Positions 28,098 through 36,433 of a stretch of 64,000 bases of DNA are shown one piece after another. Position 1 is the stretch's first letter; every line of letters starts with the position of its first letter. The translations under genes were made by a program, and so were the position numbers. Origin of the DNA: Gammaproteobacteria bacterium (GTDB lineage: Bacteria; Pseudomonadota; Gammaproteobacteria; Pseudomonadales; Azotimanducaceae); assembly GCA_021773555.1 (NCBI GenBank), contig JAJFKA010000027.1, positions 1 to 64,000 of the forward strand. Direction: 5' to 3'. A model generated the notes under the pieces. The model was given only the letters and a program-made list of their open reading frames with translations. It searched no databases and had not been told where the DNA came from.

Positions 28098-28126
28098 TTG
28101 TTTGCCCGAGAGTAGCTGGGTACAAT
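28098..28126 (+). promoter_or_regulatory. Sigma-70 promoter of the SRP RNA gene
   Basis: TTGTTT (28098-28103), a 17-bp spacer and TACAAT (28121-28126) sit exactly where an RNA starting near 28133 needs them. The -35 box overlaps no coding sequence; the BRCT gene stops at 28089. Confidence 0.8.
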
Positions 28127-28133
28127 GCGAGTT

Positions 28134-28233
28134 CCACCTTGGTCCTCTCGCAATAAAGAGTTGCGAACCCCGCCAGGCCCGGAAGGGAGCAACGGTAGTG
28201 ATGAATTTATGTGCCGGGATGTGGCTAAGGTGG
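28134..28233 (+). ncRNA. ffs: Signal recognition particle RNA, 4.5S small type
   Basis: Contains the conserved SRP domain IV core: the asymmetric and symmetric loops around CCAGGCCCGGAAGGGAGCA, and GTGCCGGGATGTGGC on the returning strand. The ends pair (CCACCTT at 28134 with AAGGTGG at 28227-28233), giving the ~100-nt hairpin typical of Gammaproteobacteria. It is followed by TCTTCTTTTT, a likely termination tract. The RNA binds Ffh and directs nascent membrane proteins to FtsY. It has its own promoter upstream. Confidence 0.96.
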
Positions 28234-28242
28234 TCTTCTTTT

Positions 28243-28482
28243 TCACGTGTTCTTAATTGCTTCAGCCCTGGACCCGACATCCGAACTGATTAAGTACTCC
28301 GCAACCAGCAGATCTGCCTCCGGTAACAGTTCCTCATCCTCGTCAAGATGGCGCAAAACTTTTGCAATCACTCGATCATTCTTATCCAGAAACCTGGATT
28401 CGAGATAATCGTGCTCATCTGAGACGCAATAGGCCTGTAAAACCCGATCAAACACCTGGGTTGTCACGTTACGGTAGTGCAC
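28243..28482 (-). CDS. Hypothetical 79-residue acidic protein
   Basis: Starts at a GTG (28482) and reads as a soluble helical acidic protein (VFDRVLQAYCVSDEHDYLESRFLDKNDRVIAKVLRHLDEDEELLPEADLLVAEYLI). The amphipathic pattern looks coding, but there is no clear ribosome-binding site and I do not recognise a family. Its 3' end faces the SRP RNA. It may be a small conserved gammaproteobacterial protein. Confidence 0.45.
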   Translation of the reverse strand: MHYRNVTTQVFDRVLQAYCVSDEHDYLESRFLDKNDRVIAKVLRHLDEDEELLPEADLLVAEYLISSDVGSRAEAIKNT

Positions 28483-28556
28483 TCGGGATACTCATCGAAG
28501 CGATTTGGCTAATACCTGAATTTCCCATACTATTGCGGCTTGCACGCTTTCATCTG

Positions 28557-28598
28557 TACGAGACTATATATACGAGACTATGAATACGAGACTATGCA
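28557..28598. repeat. Three tandem 14-bp repeats upstream of the enoyl-CoA hydratase gene
   Basis: TACGAGACTATATA, TACGAGACTATGAA and TACGAGACTATGCA follow each other without gaps (28557-28570, 28571-28584, 28585-28598); the first 11 bases are identical. They are 90 bp before the hydratase start, in a position where a regulator could bind, or they may be a simple slippage repeat. Confidence 0.85.
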
Positions 28599-28687
28599 TG
28601 AAGGGAAATCGTTGATCAACATGACATGTCCCGCTACGCAGATGGATTTACACTTTCTTAACTGAAGACTTCAAGGCAGGTTAACCT

Positions 28688-29506
28688 ATGTCCGAGCATT
28701 TACTGGAATCACACGAAAATGGGGTTTGTACCCTGACCATGAACCGTCCTGAGGCGCGCAACGCCATGAGCGGCTCTATGATGGCCGGCCTGAACGAGGC
28801 GATTCCCAGGGTAGCGGCAGACCCCAGCGTGCGCGCGGTCGTACTGACAGGTGCCGGTGGGGCATTCTGCTCCGGTGGAGACGTGAAGGGTTTTGCGGCG
28901 GATACAAGTGATTCCGAGAGTGGTTCCAGCCGAAACGAGCCAGTAAGTCTGGAGCAACGAGTACAGGGATTACGAACCGGTATGGAATTGAGCCGCCTGT
29001 TGCATGAAATGCCCAAGCCAACCCTCGCCATCATTCCTGGTCCTGCTGCCGGGGCCGGGCTTTCACTGGCACTGGCTTGCGACTTAAGGTTTGCGTTAGA
29101 CACCGCCAAGATTACAACGGCCTTTTCAAAAATCGGTGCATCTGGTGATTACGGCGGGTCTTATTTTCTTCCTCAACTGGTGGGTGCCGCCAAGGCACGA
29201 GAATTGTATTTCACAGCAGAAGTAATCACCGGGCAACAAGCGTTCGACATGGGTCTCGTCAGCAAGGTTGCCAGCGCTGATACCTTCGCGGAAGAAGCCC
29301 ACGCATACGCACAATATCTGGGTTCACTGCCAACAGTTGCGATTGGTTACATGAAAAAGAACCTGAATGCAGCGGAGTCATCTTCCTTAAGTGATGTGTT
29401 CGACCTGGAAGCAATGCATATGATGCGTTGTTTTATGACTGACGATCACAAAGAGGCGGCCCAGTCGTTCGTAAAGAAATTGCCACCTTCCTTCAAAGGT
29501 CGATAG
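28688..29506 (+). CDS. Enoyl-CoA hydratase/isomerase family protein
   Basis: 272 residues of the crotonase fold, with AGG about 8 bases upstream. Seen: VCTLTMNRPEARNAMS near the N-terminus, the first oxyanion-hole block VVLTGAGGAFCSGGDVKGFA, and the second PGPAAGAGLSLALACDLRFA followed by FSKIGASGDYGGSYFLPQLVG. The position where hydratases carry the second catalytic Glu reads SGDYGGSYFL, so isomerase or other crotonase activity is possible. It probably acts in acyl-CoA breakdown; the convergent acyl-CoA dehydrogenase pair lies 56 bp beyond its stop. Confidence 0.9.
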   Translation: MSEHLLESHENGVCTLTMNRPEARNAMSGSMMAGLNEAIPRVAADPSVRAVVLTGAGGAFCSGGDVKGFAADTSDSESGSSRNEPVSLEQRVQGLRTGMELSRLLHEMPKPTLAIIPGPAAGAGLSLALACDLRFALDTAKITTAFSKIGASGDYGGSYFLPQLVGAAKARELYFTAEVITGQQAFDMGLVSKVASADTFAEEAHAYAQYLGSLPTVAIGYMKKNLNAAESSSLSDVFDLEAMHMMRCFMTDDHKEAAQSFVKKLPPSFKGR

Positions 29507-29562
29507 TCATTACGATCGAGAAAGCAGGTTAGCAGGTTCCGGCGGTACCTCGTGAGGTCTGC

Positions 29563-30702
29563 TCAGGCCGCTTTGCCGATCATCAGGTCGGCGAGTCGCG
29601 AGCGGTGATAACGCGCGTCCCCAAACAGAACCTGGCTGTGCATCTGCCGTTTGAAGAACAGATGCACGAAACATTCCCAGGTAAAGCCGATCCCGCCATG
29701 AAACTGCACCGCACGGCTGGCTGAAAATACTGCCATGTCACCAGCCTGCGATTTGGCCATTCGCGCCAGTTTTTCTGCTTCTTCATCACCCGTATCGACT
29801 GCGCAGGCAGCACTGTAGGCGAGCGACTTGGCGCGATCGATATCCAGCATGACGTTGACCAGTGGATGTTTGACGGCCTGGAAGAAGCCCAGAGGTCGAT
29901 CAAACTGGATTCGGGTTTTCGCGTACTCGACAGTAGTTTGCAGCAACCACTCGCCTGCGCCGACCATATCAGCCGAGAGGATGCTCAGAATAGCAGGCAG
30001 TGCAGTATCAATCGCTTTGTTACCGGTTCCCGGCCTGGCCAGTTCAATCGCGGTAACGCCGCTGAAAGCGACGTGGGCCTGATCGCGCGTCAGGTCGATG
30101 ATGGCATCTGGTACGACTTCGACACCTGTGGCCGCGGTATCCACCAAATAGAGACCGACGCCTTCGGTGGTCTTTGCGCTGACAACCAGTTGATCACACT
30201 TCCGAGCCTCCTGAACGAAATATGCAGTGCCTGTTAGTTTGCCATCGCTGACCTGGACATCCGTGTCACTGGAGTTCCAGCTGCCTTGCTGGTTTGTCAC
30301 CGCGAGTGTCGTGGCTTTTCCAGCGGCGATGTCGATGAGTGCTTTAGTTGCAGCATCCGATGAGCAGGCATTCAGTACTAAGGTCGCGTTGAATGTCGCC
30401 AGGAGTGGCGACGGGAAGGCGGCTTTTCCGACCTGCTCGGCCAGAGCAACGGCGGCAACGACTGGCATACCGATTCCGCCTGCAGCCTCGGGGACACAGA
30501 CGGCGGTCCAGCCTAGCTCGACAATCTGTTGCCACAGGGACTGGTCCCAGTGACATTGGTTTTCGCGATCGATGTGATGGTCCGCTGCAACAAGTGCATG
30601 GATCTTGTCAGCGGAACAGTGGTCCGCGAAAAATTTGGCCGCTGAATCGCGCAACATTGTTTCGTCTTCGCCAAATCCAAAATTTTTGAGGGTCTCTGCC
30701 AT
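29563..30702 (-). CDS. Acyl-CoA dehydrogenase, shorter subunit of a tandem pair
   Basis: 379 residues, with strong AGGAGA upstream. It has the acyl-CoA dehydrogenase fold: a helical N-terminus (ETMLRDSAAKFFADHC), VPEAAGGIGMPVVAAVALAEQVG, the FAD-contacting RIQFDRPLGFFQAVKHPLVNVMLDID, and AVQFHGGIGFTWECFVHLFFKR near the C-terminus. It lies 12 bp after the longer dehydrogenase. Adjacent long and short acyl-CoA dehydrogenases of this sort form alpha2beta2 enzymes in steroid side-chain breakdown (FadE26/27, FadE28/29 types). Which subunit carries the catalytic Glu cannot be settled by eye. Confidence 0.92.
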   Translation of the reverse strand: MAETLKNFGFGEDETMLRDSAAKFFADHCSADKIHALVAADHHIDRENQCHWDQSLWQQIVELGWTAVCVPEAAGGIGMPVVAAVALAEQVGKAAFPSPLLATFNATLVLNACSSDAATKALIDIAAGKATTLAVTNQQGSWNSSDTDVQVSDGKLTGTAYFVQEARKCDQLVVSAKTTEGVGLYLVDTAATGVEVVPDAIIDLTRDQAHVAFSGVTAIELARPGTGNKAIDTALPAILSILSADMVGAGEWLLQTTVEYAKTRIQFDRPLGFFQAVKHPLVNVMLDIDRAKSLAYSAACAVDTGDEEAEKLARMAKSQAGDMAVFSASRAVQFHGGIGFTWECFVHLFFKRQMHSQVLFGDARYHRSRLADLMIGKAA

Positions 30703-30714
30703 TGAATTGTCTCC

Positions 30715-31956
30715 TTATTTTGACTTGGGCATGCCGAGCACACGCTCGCCCAGAATATTGCGTTGAACCTCGTTTGCTCCTGCGGCAATGGTGACGCCGA
30801 AGCTGTTCATATAAGCGAGTTGCCATTGGCCACCGGCCGCGGCTTGCGGGTCGGTCACGCCAAGTGAACTGGCTGCCCCCTCGATCTGGTAGCTGAGTTC
30901 GGACAGGTCCTGATTAAATTCGGTGGCGACGAGTTTTCCCTGCAGGGGAATGCGCGCTGGGTGATCCACCAGGGCAGGGACGGCTGCACGACGACTATTT
31001 TGACGCATCGCCTCCTGACGAATAGCGAGTTTCATGAGTTCATCCCGGATGACGGCGTCATCAGCAGCAGGCTTCCCATCTCGCTGCTGCCTTTTTGCGA
31101 GCTCAATCAACGAGGCGACACTACCCGTGGACACGCCTTCTCCTTGTTCCACGGTCATGCCACCGGACGATGGCGTGACCAGAGGACCCGCACCGCGTTC
31201 ATGGGAAAGGGTTGTCATCGCAACTTTCCATCCTGCACCCACTTCATCAAGCCGGTAGCGGTCCGGCACGACCAGGTTTTCAAACAGGACCTCGTTGAAA
31301 CCGGTTTCGCCTGTCATTTTGATCAGCGGCCGGACAGTAACGCCGTTACCCAGGGCTGATTTGATGGGCACGACAAAGTAGGAAAGACCATTGTATTTGT
31401 CAGCTTTGTCGGTTCGGCACAGGAGGATCATCCAACTGGCGAAGTGCGCTAGTGAGGTCCAGACCTTGTGGCCGTTGATCACCCAGTTGTCACCGTCGCG
31501 TTCTGCAAATGTCTGCTGATTGGCGAGATCAGAGCCAGCGCCGGGTTCACTGAAGCCCTGGCACCAGATTTCTTCCCCCGATAAAAGCCCCGGTAGCAGT
31601 TCTGCCTTTACATCGTCTCTGGCATGGAAAAAGATCGTTGGCGCAGCCATGCCCATGCCAATAATGTTTGGCAGATAGGGTGTTTTGGCACGTTGCATTT
31701 CCTGATTGGCAATTGCCTGGCAGTCAGTCTTGCCGCCGCCGCCAACTTCCACGGGGTAGTCGCAACCAATAAGGCCTGCGTCGTACGCGGATTTCTGCCA
31801 TTTTTGCAACCAGCCAAGTGCCTTTGGATCGCTGAGTTCCAGCGCGCCCTGAGGAATTTTGACATCAGGCCTGCCTGGGTGGTTCTTCTCGAGCCATTCC
31901 TGGCACTGACTGCGAAACTCGGCTTGATCCTGGGTATCTTTTTGCGCCTCGGACAT
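30715..31956 (-). CDS. Acyl-CoA dehydrogenase, longer subunit of a tandem pair
   Basis: 413 residues from the ATG at 31956, which has AAGGAGG upstream; the frame stays open to 32049 but lacks family-like sequence there. Seen: FRSQCQEWLEKNHPG near the start, CDYPVEVGGGGKTDCQ, the substrate/FAD block GFSEPGAGSDLANQQTFAERDGD, HKVWTSLAHFASWMILLCRTD, and FGVTIAAGANEVQRNILGERVLG at the end. It introduces a double bond into an acyl-CoA thioester with FAD. It is the first gene of the pair, reading away from the CrtC/AttH-like gene. Confidence 0.93.
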   Translation of the reverse strand: MSEAQKDTQDQAEFRSQCQEWLEKNHPGRPDVKIPQGALELSDPKALGWLQKWQKSAYDAGLIGCDYPVEVGGGGKTDCQAIANQEMQRAKTPYLPNIIGMGMAAPTIFFHARDDVKAELLPGLLSGEEIWCQGFSEPGAGSDLANQQTFAERDGDNWVINGHKVWTSLAHFASWMILLCRTDKADKYNGLSYFVVPIKSALGNGVTVRPLIKMTGETGFNEVLFENLVVPDRYRLDEVGAGWKVAMTTLSHERGAGPLVTPSSGGMTVEQGEGVSTGSVASLIELAKRQQRDGKPAADDAVIRDELMKLAIRQEAMRQNSRRAAVPALVDHPARIPLQGKLVATEFNQDLSELSYQIEGAASSLGVTDPQAAAGGQWQLAYMNSFGVTIAAGANEVQRNILGERVLGMPKSK

Positions 31957-32143
31957 GAGGGCCTCCTTAATATAGTTTGCTGCGCATCGGTTTGCAGCGG
32001 ACGGGGCTTTTTGTACAGTAATACCGGGTAGATGCCAACCTTTACTCACGGTTGTTTTGTCGTTCCATTTCTCTGGTTGATGGCATGGCGCGGAAATATG
32101 TCAGAATGAGGCTATCTATTAAAAAGCGGAACAGGAGCGGCAG

Positions 32144-33103
32144 ATGATCAGGATCGTAGGAAATTTGAGCGCCGAGGACGATTACACCCATGAGTTGGGC
32201 CCGGAAGAGAACTTCAATGAGTCTGTGTACTTCAATTTCTTCGACAAGGCGCAGAATCGCGGAGGGTTTGTCCGCATCGGCAATCGTGCCAATGAGGGTT
32301 ATGCAGAGATGACGGTGATTGTCTGGAATCCGGACGGTTCTGCGATGTTCAACTACGCGAAACCTTCAATCAGTGACAATCACGGTTGGGATGCGGGCGG
32401 TCTCAAAATCGATGTAGTCAAACCTGCTGAAACAATTCGGACGATCTATGCAGGTGAGGCACTGTTTCTGGCAGATCCAAGGTCCATGAGCGATCCTGGT
32501 ACGGCCTTCAGGGAGAATCCAAAACAACCGCTCGCCATCGAGCTGACCCATGAGGCTGTTGGTCCGCTCTATGGTCATGTTGGCGATCCTGAGGATGACA
32601 ATCAGTTTGCGCGCTCACATTCGGAGCAGCACATGCGGGTGACTGGCACCATCAGGATGGGCGAGGGCGATGCGATTTCGTTCTCGGGCCATGGGTTGCG
32701 GGATCATTCCTGGGGACCTCGATACTGGCAGGCGACGCCTTCCTATCGATGGATCACAGGCAATTTCGGTGATGACCTGGGGATGATTGTCAGAACCAAC
32801 GATCAGGGTGAAGGCGGCGGTCTGTTCCATGAAGGCCAGGAACTGGTACGAATCACCAGTACGAAACTCAAGACGACTTACGAGCCTGGTTCCAATTACC
32901 ACAGCAACCTGCACGCGGAACTCCAACTGGAAGACGGTCGAAAACGGGTATTGGAGGGCAGGGTGATGGGATTTATTCCGCTCAGGAATCGGCGTAGCGG
33001 ACAGAACACCCATGTGGGTGAAGGTATGACTGAATATACCCTGGACGGCGAGCGAATCGGATATGGACTCAGCGAATACCTTGACCAGCCACGTGAGGAT
33101 TGA
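32144..33103 (+). CDS. CrtC/AttH-like (DUF7064-type) protein
   Basis: 319 residues, soluble, with GGAG upstream of the ATG. The pattern GLRDHSWGPRYWQATPSYRWITGNF is characteristic of lipocalin-like CrtC/AttH relatives and of the DUF7064 proteins that occur among acyl-CoA and steroid-degradation genes; NESVYFNFFDKAQNRGGFVRIGNRANEGYAEM is another conserved-looking block. Some relatives act as hydratases on hydrophobic isoprenoids. It is divergent from the acyl-CoA dehydrogenase pair across 187 bp. Function unknown; family name given from memory. Confidence 0.65.
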   Translation: MIRIVGNLSAEDDYTHELGPEENFNESVYFNFFDKAQNRGGFVRIGNRANEGYAEMTVIVWNPDGSAMFNYAKPSISDNHGWDAGGLKIDVVKPAETIRTIYAGEALFLADPRSMSDPGTAFRENPKQPLAIELTHEAVGPLYGHVGDPEDDNQFARSHSEQHMRVTGTIRMGEGDAISFSGHGLRDHSWGPRYWQATPSYRWITGNFGDDLGMIVRTNDQGEGGGLFHEGQELVRITSTKLKTTYEPGSNYHSNLHAELQLEDGRKRVLEGRVMGFIPLRNRRSGQNTHVGEGMTEYTLDGERIGYGLSEYLDQPRED

Positions 33104-33184
33104 TTCGGTGTGCGTATTCACTGAAATACCGGAATTGAAAAACATGCCCCGCGGTATTAAGAGCAGCATAAAGGAATGCATTCC

Positions 33185-34402
33185 ATGACGAATGGCTTGA
33201 TACATCGCCGCGATCTGCTCAAAGCCGGCTCGATCGGACTCATCGCGGGTTCCGCTACACCCGTCATGGCGCGTGAGCCATGGATGACCGGGCCTGGGCA
33301 ACCAATGAGCGGCAGTGGCGAATCATCTCGTTATGTCAGTCTTGCGCGCGAGCAAGTCGGTGCGCATGCCTTTGGTCCAGGTGCGGGTTCTTCATCCAGT
33401 CCGTTGCAACACCTGAATGGAACCATCACACCGTCACGATTGCATTTTGAGCGTCATCATAGCGGCATTCCGGATATTGATCCGGACAAGCATCGTCTTA
33501 CCGTCCATGGCGCGGTGAGGCAGCCGTTGCGGTTCAGCTACGCAGACCTGCTGCGGTACCCGCAGGAGACACATCTGTATTTTCTGGAATGCTCTGGTAA
33601 CAGCTACCGCAACACGCTGGCGGAACCACAGAATCAGACCGCTGGCGAACTAAATGGGCTGGTCTCCGGTTCGGAATGGACTGGTATCCCGCTGCACTAT
33701 CTCCTGGATGAAGCTGGTGTGACCGCCGATGCCGAATGGATCGTTGCTGAAGGTGCGGATGCGGCAGGCTTAACGCGGAGTGTCCCGTTATCACGGGCAC
33801 TTGATAATGTTCTCGTCGCGCTTTATCAGAATGGAGAGCCGCTTCAACCTGCCCAGGGGTTTCCGGTCCGGCTGTTTGTGCCAGGCTGTGAAGGCAATAT
33901 CAGCGTCAAATGGCTGCAGACCATCAAGGTTCAGGCAAAACCAGGCTACACCCGGGATGAAACCAGCAAGTACACGGACCTTTTACAAGATGGTCAGGCA
34001 GAGATGTTTACCCTGCAAATGGAGGTCAAGTCGGTCATTACATCCCCTTCCGGGAGAATGCGACTACCGGAACACGGTGTCTACGACGTCAGTGGTATCG
34101 CCTGGTCAGGGGCCGGAACAATAGCGAAAGTTGAGGTGAGCGCCGATGGTGGAAAAAACTGGGTGACGGCAGCTCTTCAGTCTGACGCCAGACCACTGGC
34201 ACTCACGCGGTTCAGGATACCCTGGCACTGGCAGGGGCAAAGTGCTGTTCTGTTGAGCCGGGCGTTCGATGATCGGGGCAATATCCAGCCGACGCGGGAA
34301 GCGGCGCTTGCCCGATACTCAAGTGCGGTGATTTATCATTACAACGGATACCAGAGCTGGCGAGTCGGCAAGTCAGGCGAGGTCAGCAATGTTTATGTCT
34401 AG
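33185..34402 (+). CDS. soxC: SoxC-type molybdenum sulfite/sulfane dehydrogenase
   Basis: About 405 residues from the ATG at 33185 (AGGA 9 bases upstream; an ATG at 33176 is too close to it). A Tat signal is visible (HRRDLLKAGSIGLIAGSATPVMA), so it is exported folded. The sulfite-oxidase fold shows ITPSRLHFERHHSGIPDIDPDKHRLTVHG, the molybdenum ligand Cys136 in FLECSGNSYRN, PVRLFVPGCEGNISVKWL and a C-terminal dimerisation domain (IAKVEVSADGGKNWVTAAL). SoxC with SoxD oxidises sulfane sulfur or sulfite in the periplasm. No soxXYZAB genes are in the window. It overlaps the cytochrome gene by 14 bases. Confidence 0.92.
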   Translation: MTNGLIHRRDLLKAGSIGLIAGSATPVMAREPWMTGPGQPMSGSGESSRYVSLAREQVGAHAFGPGAGSSSSPLQHLNGTITPSRLHFERHHSGIPDIDPDKHRLTVHGAVRQPLRFSYADLLRYPQETHLYFLECSGNSYRNTLAEPQNQTAGELNGLVSGSEWTGIPLHYLLDEAGVTADAEWIVAEGADAAGLTRSVPLSRALDNVLVALYQNGEPLQPAQGFPVRLFVPGCEGNISVKWLQTIKVQAKPGYTRDETSKYTDLLQDGQAEMFTLQMEVKSVITSPSGRMRLPEHGVYDVSGIAWSGAGTIAKVEVSADGGKNWVTAALQSDARPLALTRFRIPWHWQGQSAVLLSRAFDDRGNIQPTREAALARYSSAVIYHYNGYQSWRVGKSGEVSNVYV

Positions 34403-34928
34403 TCGTGAGCAGGGTTACTGGTGGCGCTTGTTGGTGTGGGTATTTGCGCTGGTTCCTGCGTTAGTCCAGGCGGACAGCATAGGACACGGATTGAAGCCGG
34501 GGCTGGGCGAGCCATTGACCGAATTTAAGGGAACTATCATTTCAGTAGACGGTTCTAATCTGCCTGAAGGTAGTGGCAGTGTCGCAGCCGGCAAAGTACT
34601 CTACGAGACCCGGTGCGCAGCCTGCCATGGAATGAAAGGTGAGCAGCCCGGTAATCAGCTGGCAGGCGGCAGGGGTAGCCTATCGGGTCCGCGCCCGCTT
34701 AAAACGGTCGGTAGCTACTGGCCCTATGCCACCACATTGTTCGACTACATCTGGCGTGCGATGCCCTACGATGAGCAAAAATCCCTTGATCCGGACCAGG
34801 TGTACGCAGTTACCGGCTATGTCCTGAGGCTTAATGGTATTGTTGGACTGCCGGAGGTACTTAACGCCAAGAACCTGGCGGGAATCAAAATGCCAAACCG
34901 GGGCGGCTTTGTGGAGATGTCGGAATAG
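34389..34928 (+). CDS. Monohaem cytochrome c partner of SoxC (short SoxD-like)
   Basis: 179 residues with a signal peptide (WWRLLVWVFALVPALVQA) and one haem site, Cys76-Ala-Ala-Cys79-His80 in ETRCAACHGMKGEQPG; the Met ligand is probably in IWRAMPYDEQ. The C-terminal part (VYAVTGYVLRLNGIV, KMPNRGGFV) matches the SoxD-type cytochrome domain. Typical SoxD is diheme and about twice as long, so this is a shortened form, closer in size to SorB-type partners. It starts inside the soxC end and presumably takes electrons from it in the periplasm. Confidence 0.87.
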   Translation: MFMSSREQGYWWRLLVWVFALVPALVQADSIGHGLKPGLGEPLTEFKGTIISVDGSNLPEGSGSVAAGKVLYETRCAACHGMKGEQPGNQLAGGRGSLSGPRPLKTVGSYWPYATTLFDYIWRAMPYDEQKSLDPDQVYAVTGYVLRLNGIVGLPEVLNAKNLAGIKMPNRGGFVEMSE

Positions 34929-34938
34929 CGGGCGGTAA

Positions 34939-34956
34939 ACGCGGTTTCGTCCGCGT
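34939..34956. terminator. Possible weak hairpin between convergent genes
   Basis: ACGCGG (34939-34944) pairs with CCGCGT (34951-34956) around a TTTCGT loop, in the 30-bp gap between the convergent cytochrome and SDR genes. No T-run follows on either strand, so intrinsic termination is doubtful. Confidence 0.3.
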
Positions 34957-34958
34957 CA

Positions 34959-35789
34959 CTATTTAACCGAAATCCCGCCATCCACAGCAACGATCTGCCC
35001 GGTAATCATTCGCGCTTTCTCGCTCGCATAAAATACCGCCAGGTTACCAATATCCTCTGGTGTCTGTTCGCCGCCTAAGGGTGTGATGTTTTCAACCACA
35101 GATTCAAACACCTGCCGGTTGGTCATATTGGCAAGTTCCGGCTGGTTGATTTTCATCTGGCTTGTCAGCAGTTCCCAGGCACGCGTCCACAGGAGGCCGG
35201 GGCAGATACAGTTGACGCGAATTTGCCTGGGTGCAAGTTCGATGGCGAGCGTTCGGGTCAGATGCACGACCCCCGCCTTGGCAGCGCCATAAGCGGGTAG
35301 GGTAACCGTGGGGCCGAGTGCAGCGATTGAGGCGATATTGACAATGCTACCTCCGTTTGACAGTGCCGGAATGACCGCATGAGCGGAGGAAAAGGCGGTG
35401 CGCAGGTTGTACATCAACTGTCGGTCCCATTCCTCGTCTGTCATACCCGTCAGCGCTGTCGTGGACGCCGAAATCTCGGTGAATTCCGTGGTCGGCCCGC
35501 CGATACCGGCATTGTTGACGAGTACATCGAGGCTGCCACAATCGGCAATGATTGTCGCAACTGCGCTGGCCATATCTACCTGGTTGGCGGCATCTGCGAC
35601 GACACCGGTCACCTGGCCGGAAGCGATGCCGGCTTCTGTGCTGATATCAGCCACACCCTTGTCAATCAGGTCCTGATCGAGATCAGTGACGATGACGCGC
35701 GCCCCCTGGGCAGCGAAACATCGGGCAATGCCGGCGCCGATGCCACGCGCTGCACCAGTAATCAATACGACCTTATTGTCAAAATCCAT
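34959..35789 (-). CDS. Short-chain dehydrogenase/reductase (classical SDR)
   Basis: 276 residues with AAGGA upstream. The cofactor motif is LITGAARGIGAGIA, followed by LVNNAGIGG, a catalytic Ser in NIASIAALG, and YGAAK with the catalytic Tyr and Lys. The C-terminus ITGQIVAVDGGISV is the common SDR closure. The Asp in VTDLDQDLI, after the second strand, suggests NAD(H) preference. It probably oxidises a hydroxy-acyl or hydroxysteroid substrate, judged only from the acyl-CoA neighbours. The VOC gene lies 53 bp upstream on the same strand. Confidence 0.92.
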   Translation of the reverse strand: MDFDNKVVLITGAARGIGAGIARCFAAQGARVIVTDLDQDLIDKGVADISTEAGIASGQVTGVVADAANQVDMASAVATIIADCGSLDVLVNNAGIGGPTTEFTEISASTTALTGMTDEEWDRQLMYNLRTAFSSAHAVIPALSNGGSIVNIASIAALGPTVTLPAYGAAKAGVVHLTRTLAIELAPRQIRVNCICPGLLWTRAWELLTSQMKINQPELANMTNRQVFESVVENITPLGGEQTPEDIGNLAVFYASEKARMITGQIVAVDGGISVK

Positions 35790-35842
35790 GGTTTCATCCT
35801 TCTGGTTATTTTCCGGTGTGAGGTTATTGGTCCAGCTGTCGT

Positions 35843-36247
35843 CTAGCCCATTTGCAGCAGCTCAACCCAGTTGCCGTCAGGATCTTCGATCATCGAAATT
35901 GTAATGCCGCTGCGAATTTCTGTTGGCGGTACAACAACCTTGTAACCGGCGCTCGCGCACTGCTCGGTCGCAGTTGCGAGATTACTTACGGAAATCGTGA
36001 AGTACCGGTAACCGGTGGCGCCACCGATGCCACCGGCGGGAGCGGTAGCCCCGGGTTCTTTGGCATTAACAACGATCTTGACGGTTGTGGTGCCGCAACG
36101 CAGGCGCGTCATATGACCGCCACCCGGCATGGCCATTTCGCCATCAGCCTCAAGTCCCAGGGTATCCTGATAAAAAGCAATTAACGGTGCAGCGTCTTTG
36201 GTAACGATGCCGAGATCGATAGAATCTTTGGTAATTTCAAGTGCCAT
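35843..36247 (-). CDS. VOC family (glyoxalase-like) protein
   Basis: 134 residues; AGGA lies 7 bases before the ATG. Two beta-alpha-beta-beta-beta modules are visible: DLGIVTKDAAPLIAFYQDTLGLEADG ... MTRLRCGTTTVKI and YFTISVSNLATATEQCASAGYKVV ... ISMIEDPDGNWVELLQMG. The terminal DPDGNWVELLQ Glu is a usual metal ligand. VOC proteins bind a divalent metal and catalyse isomerisation, dioxygenation or binding reactions; the substrate is unknown. It is probably co-transcribed with the SDR downstream. Confidence 0.88.
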   Translation of the reverse strand: MALEITKDSIDLGIVTKDAAPLIAFYQDTLGLEADGEMAMPGGGHMTRLRCGTTTVKIVVNAKEPGATAPAGGIGGATGYRYFTISVSNLATATEQCASAGYKVVVPPTEIRSGITISMIEDPDGNWVELLQMG

Positions 36248-36433
36248 GGTTCGGTCCTGTGTTGCAGTTAAGTGTTGCAGTTAGTGTTGCGTTTAAGTTT
36301 TGCCATTCTCTGTTGGTCGGCGAGCCAAGGTTAGTTCGCCGGGCGAGTGGTGTCAAAATTGTTATTAGAGTGGAAATTTACGTTGTTTGAGCGTCGTGAT
36401 ATGGTATCGGTGCTGCCATCGATAGGAACGCCC

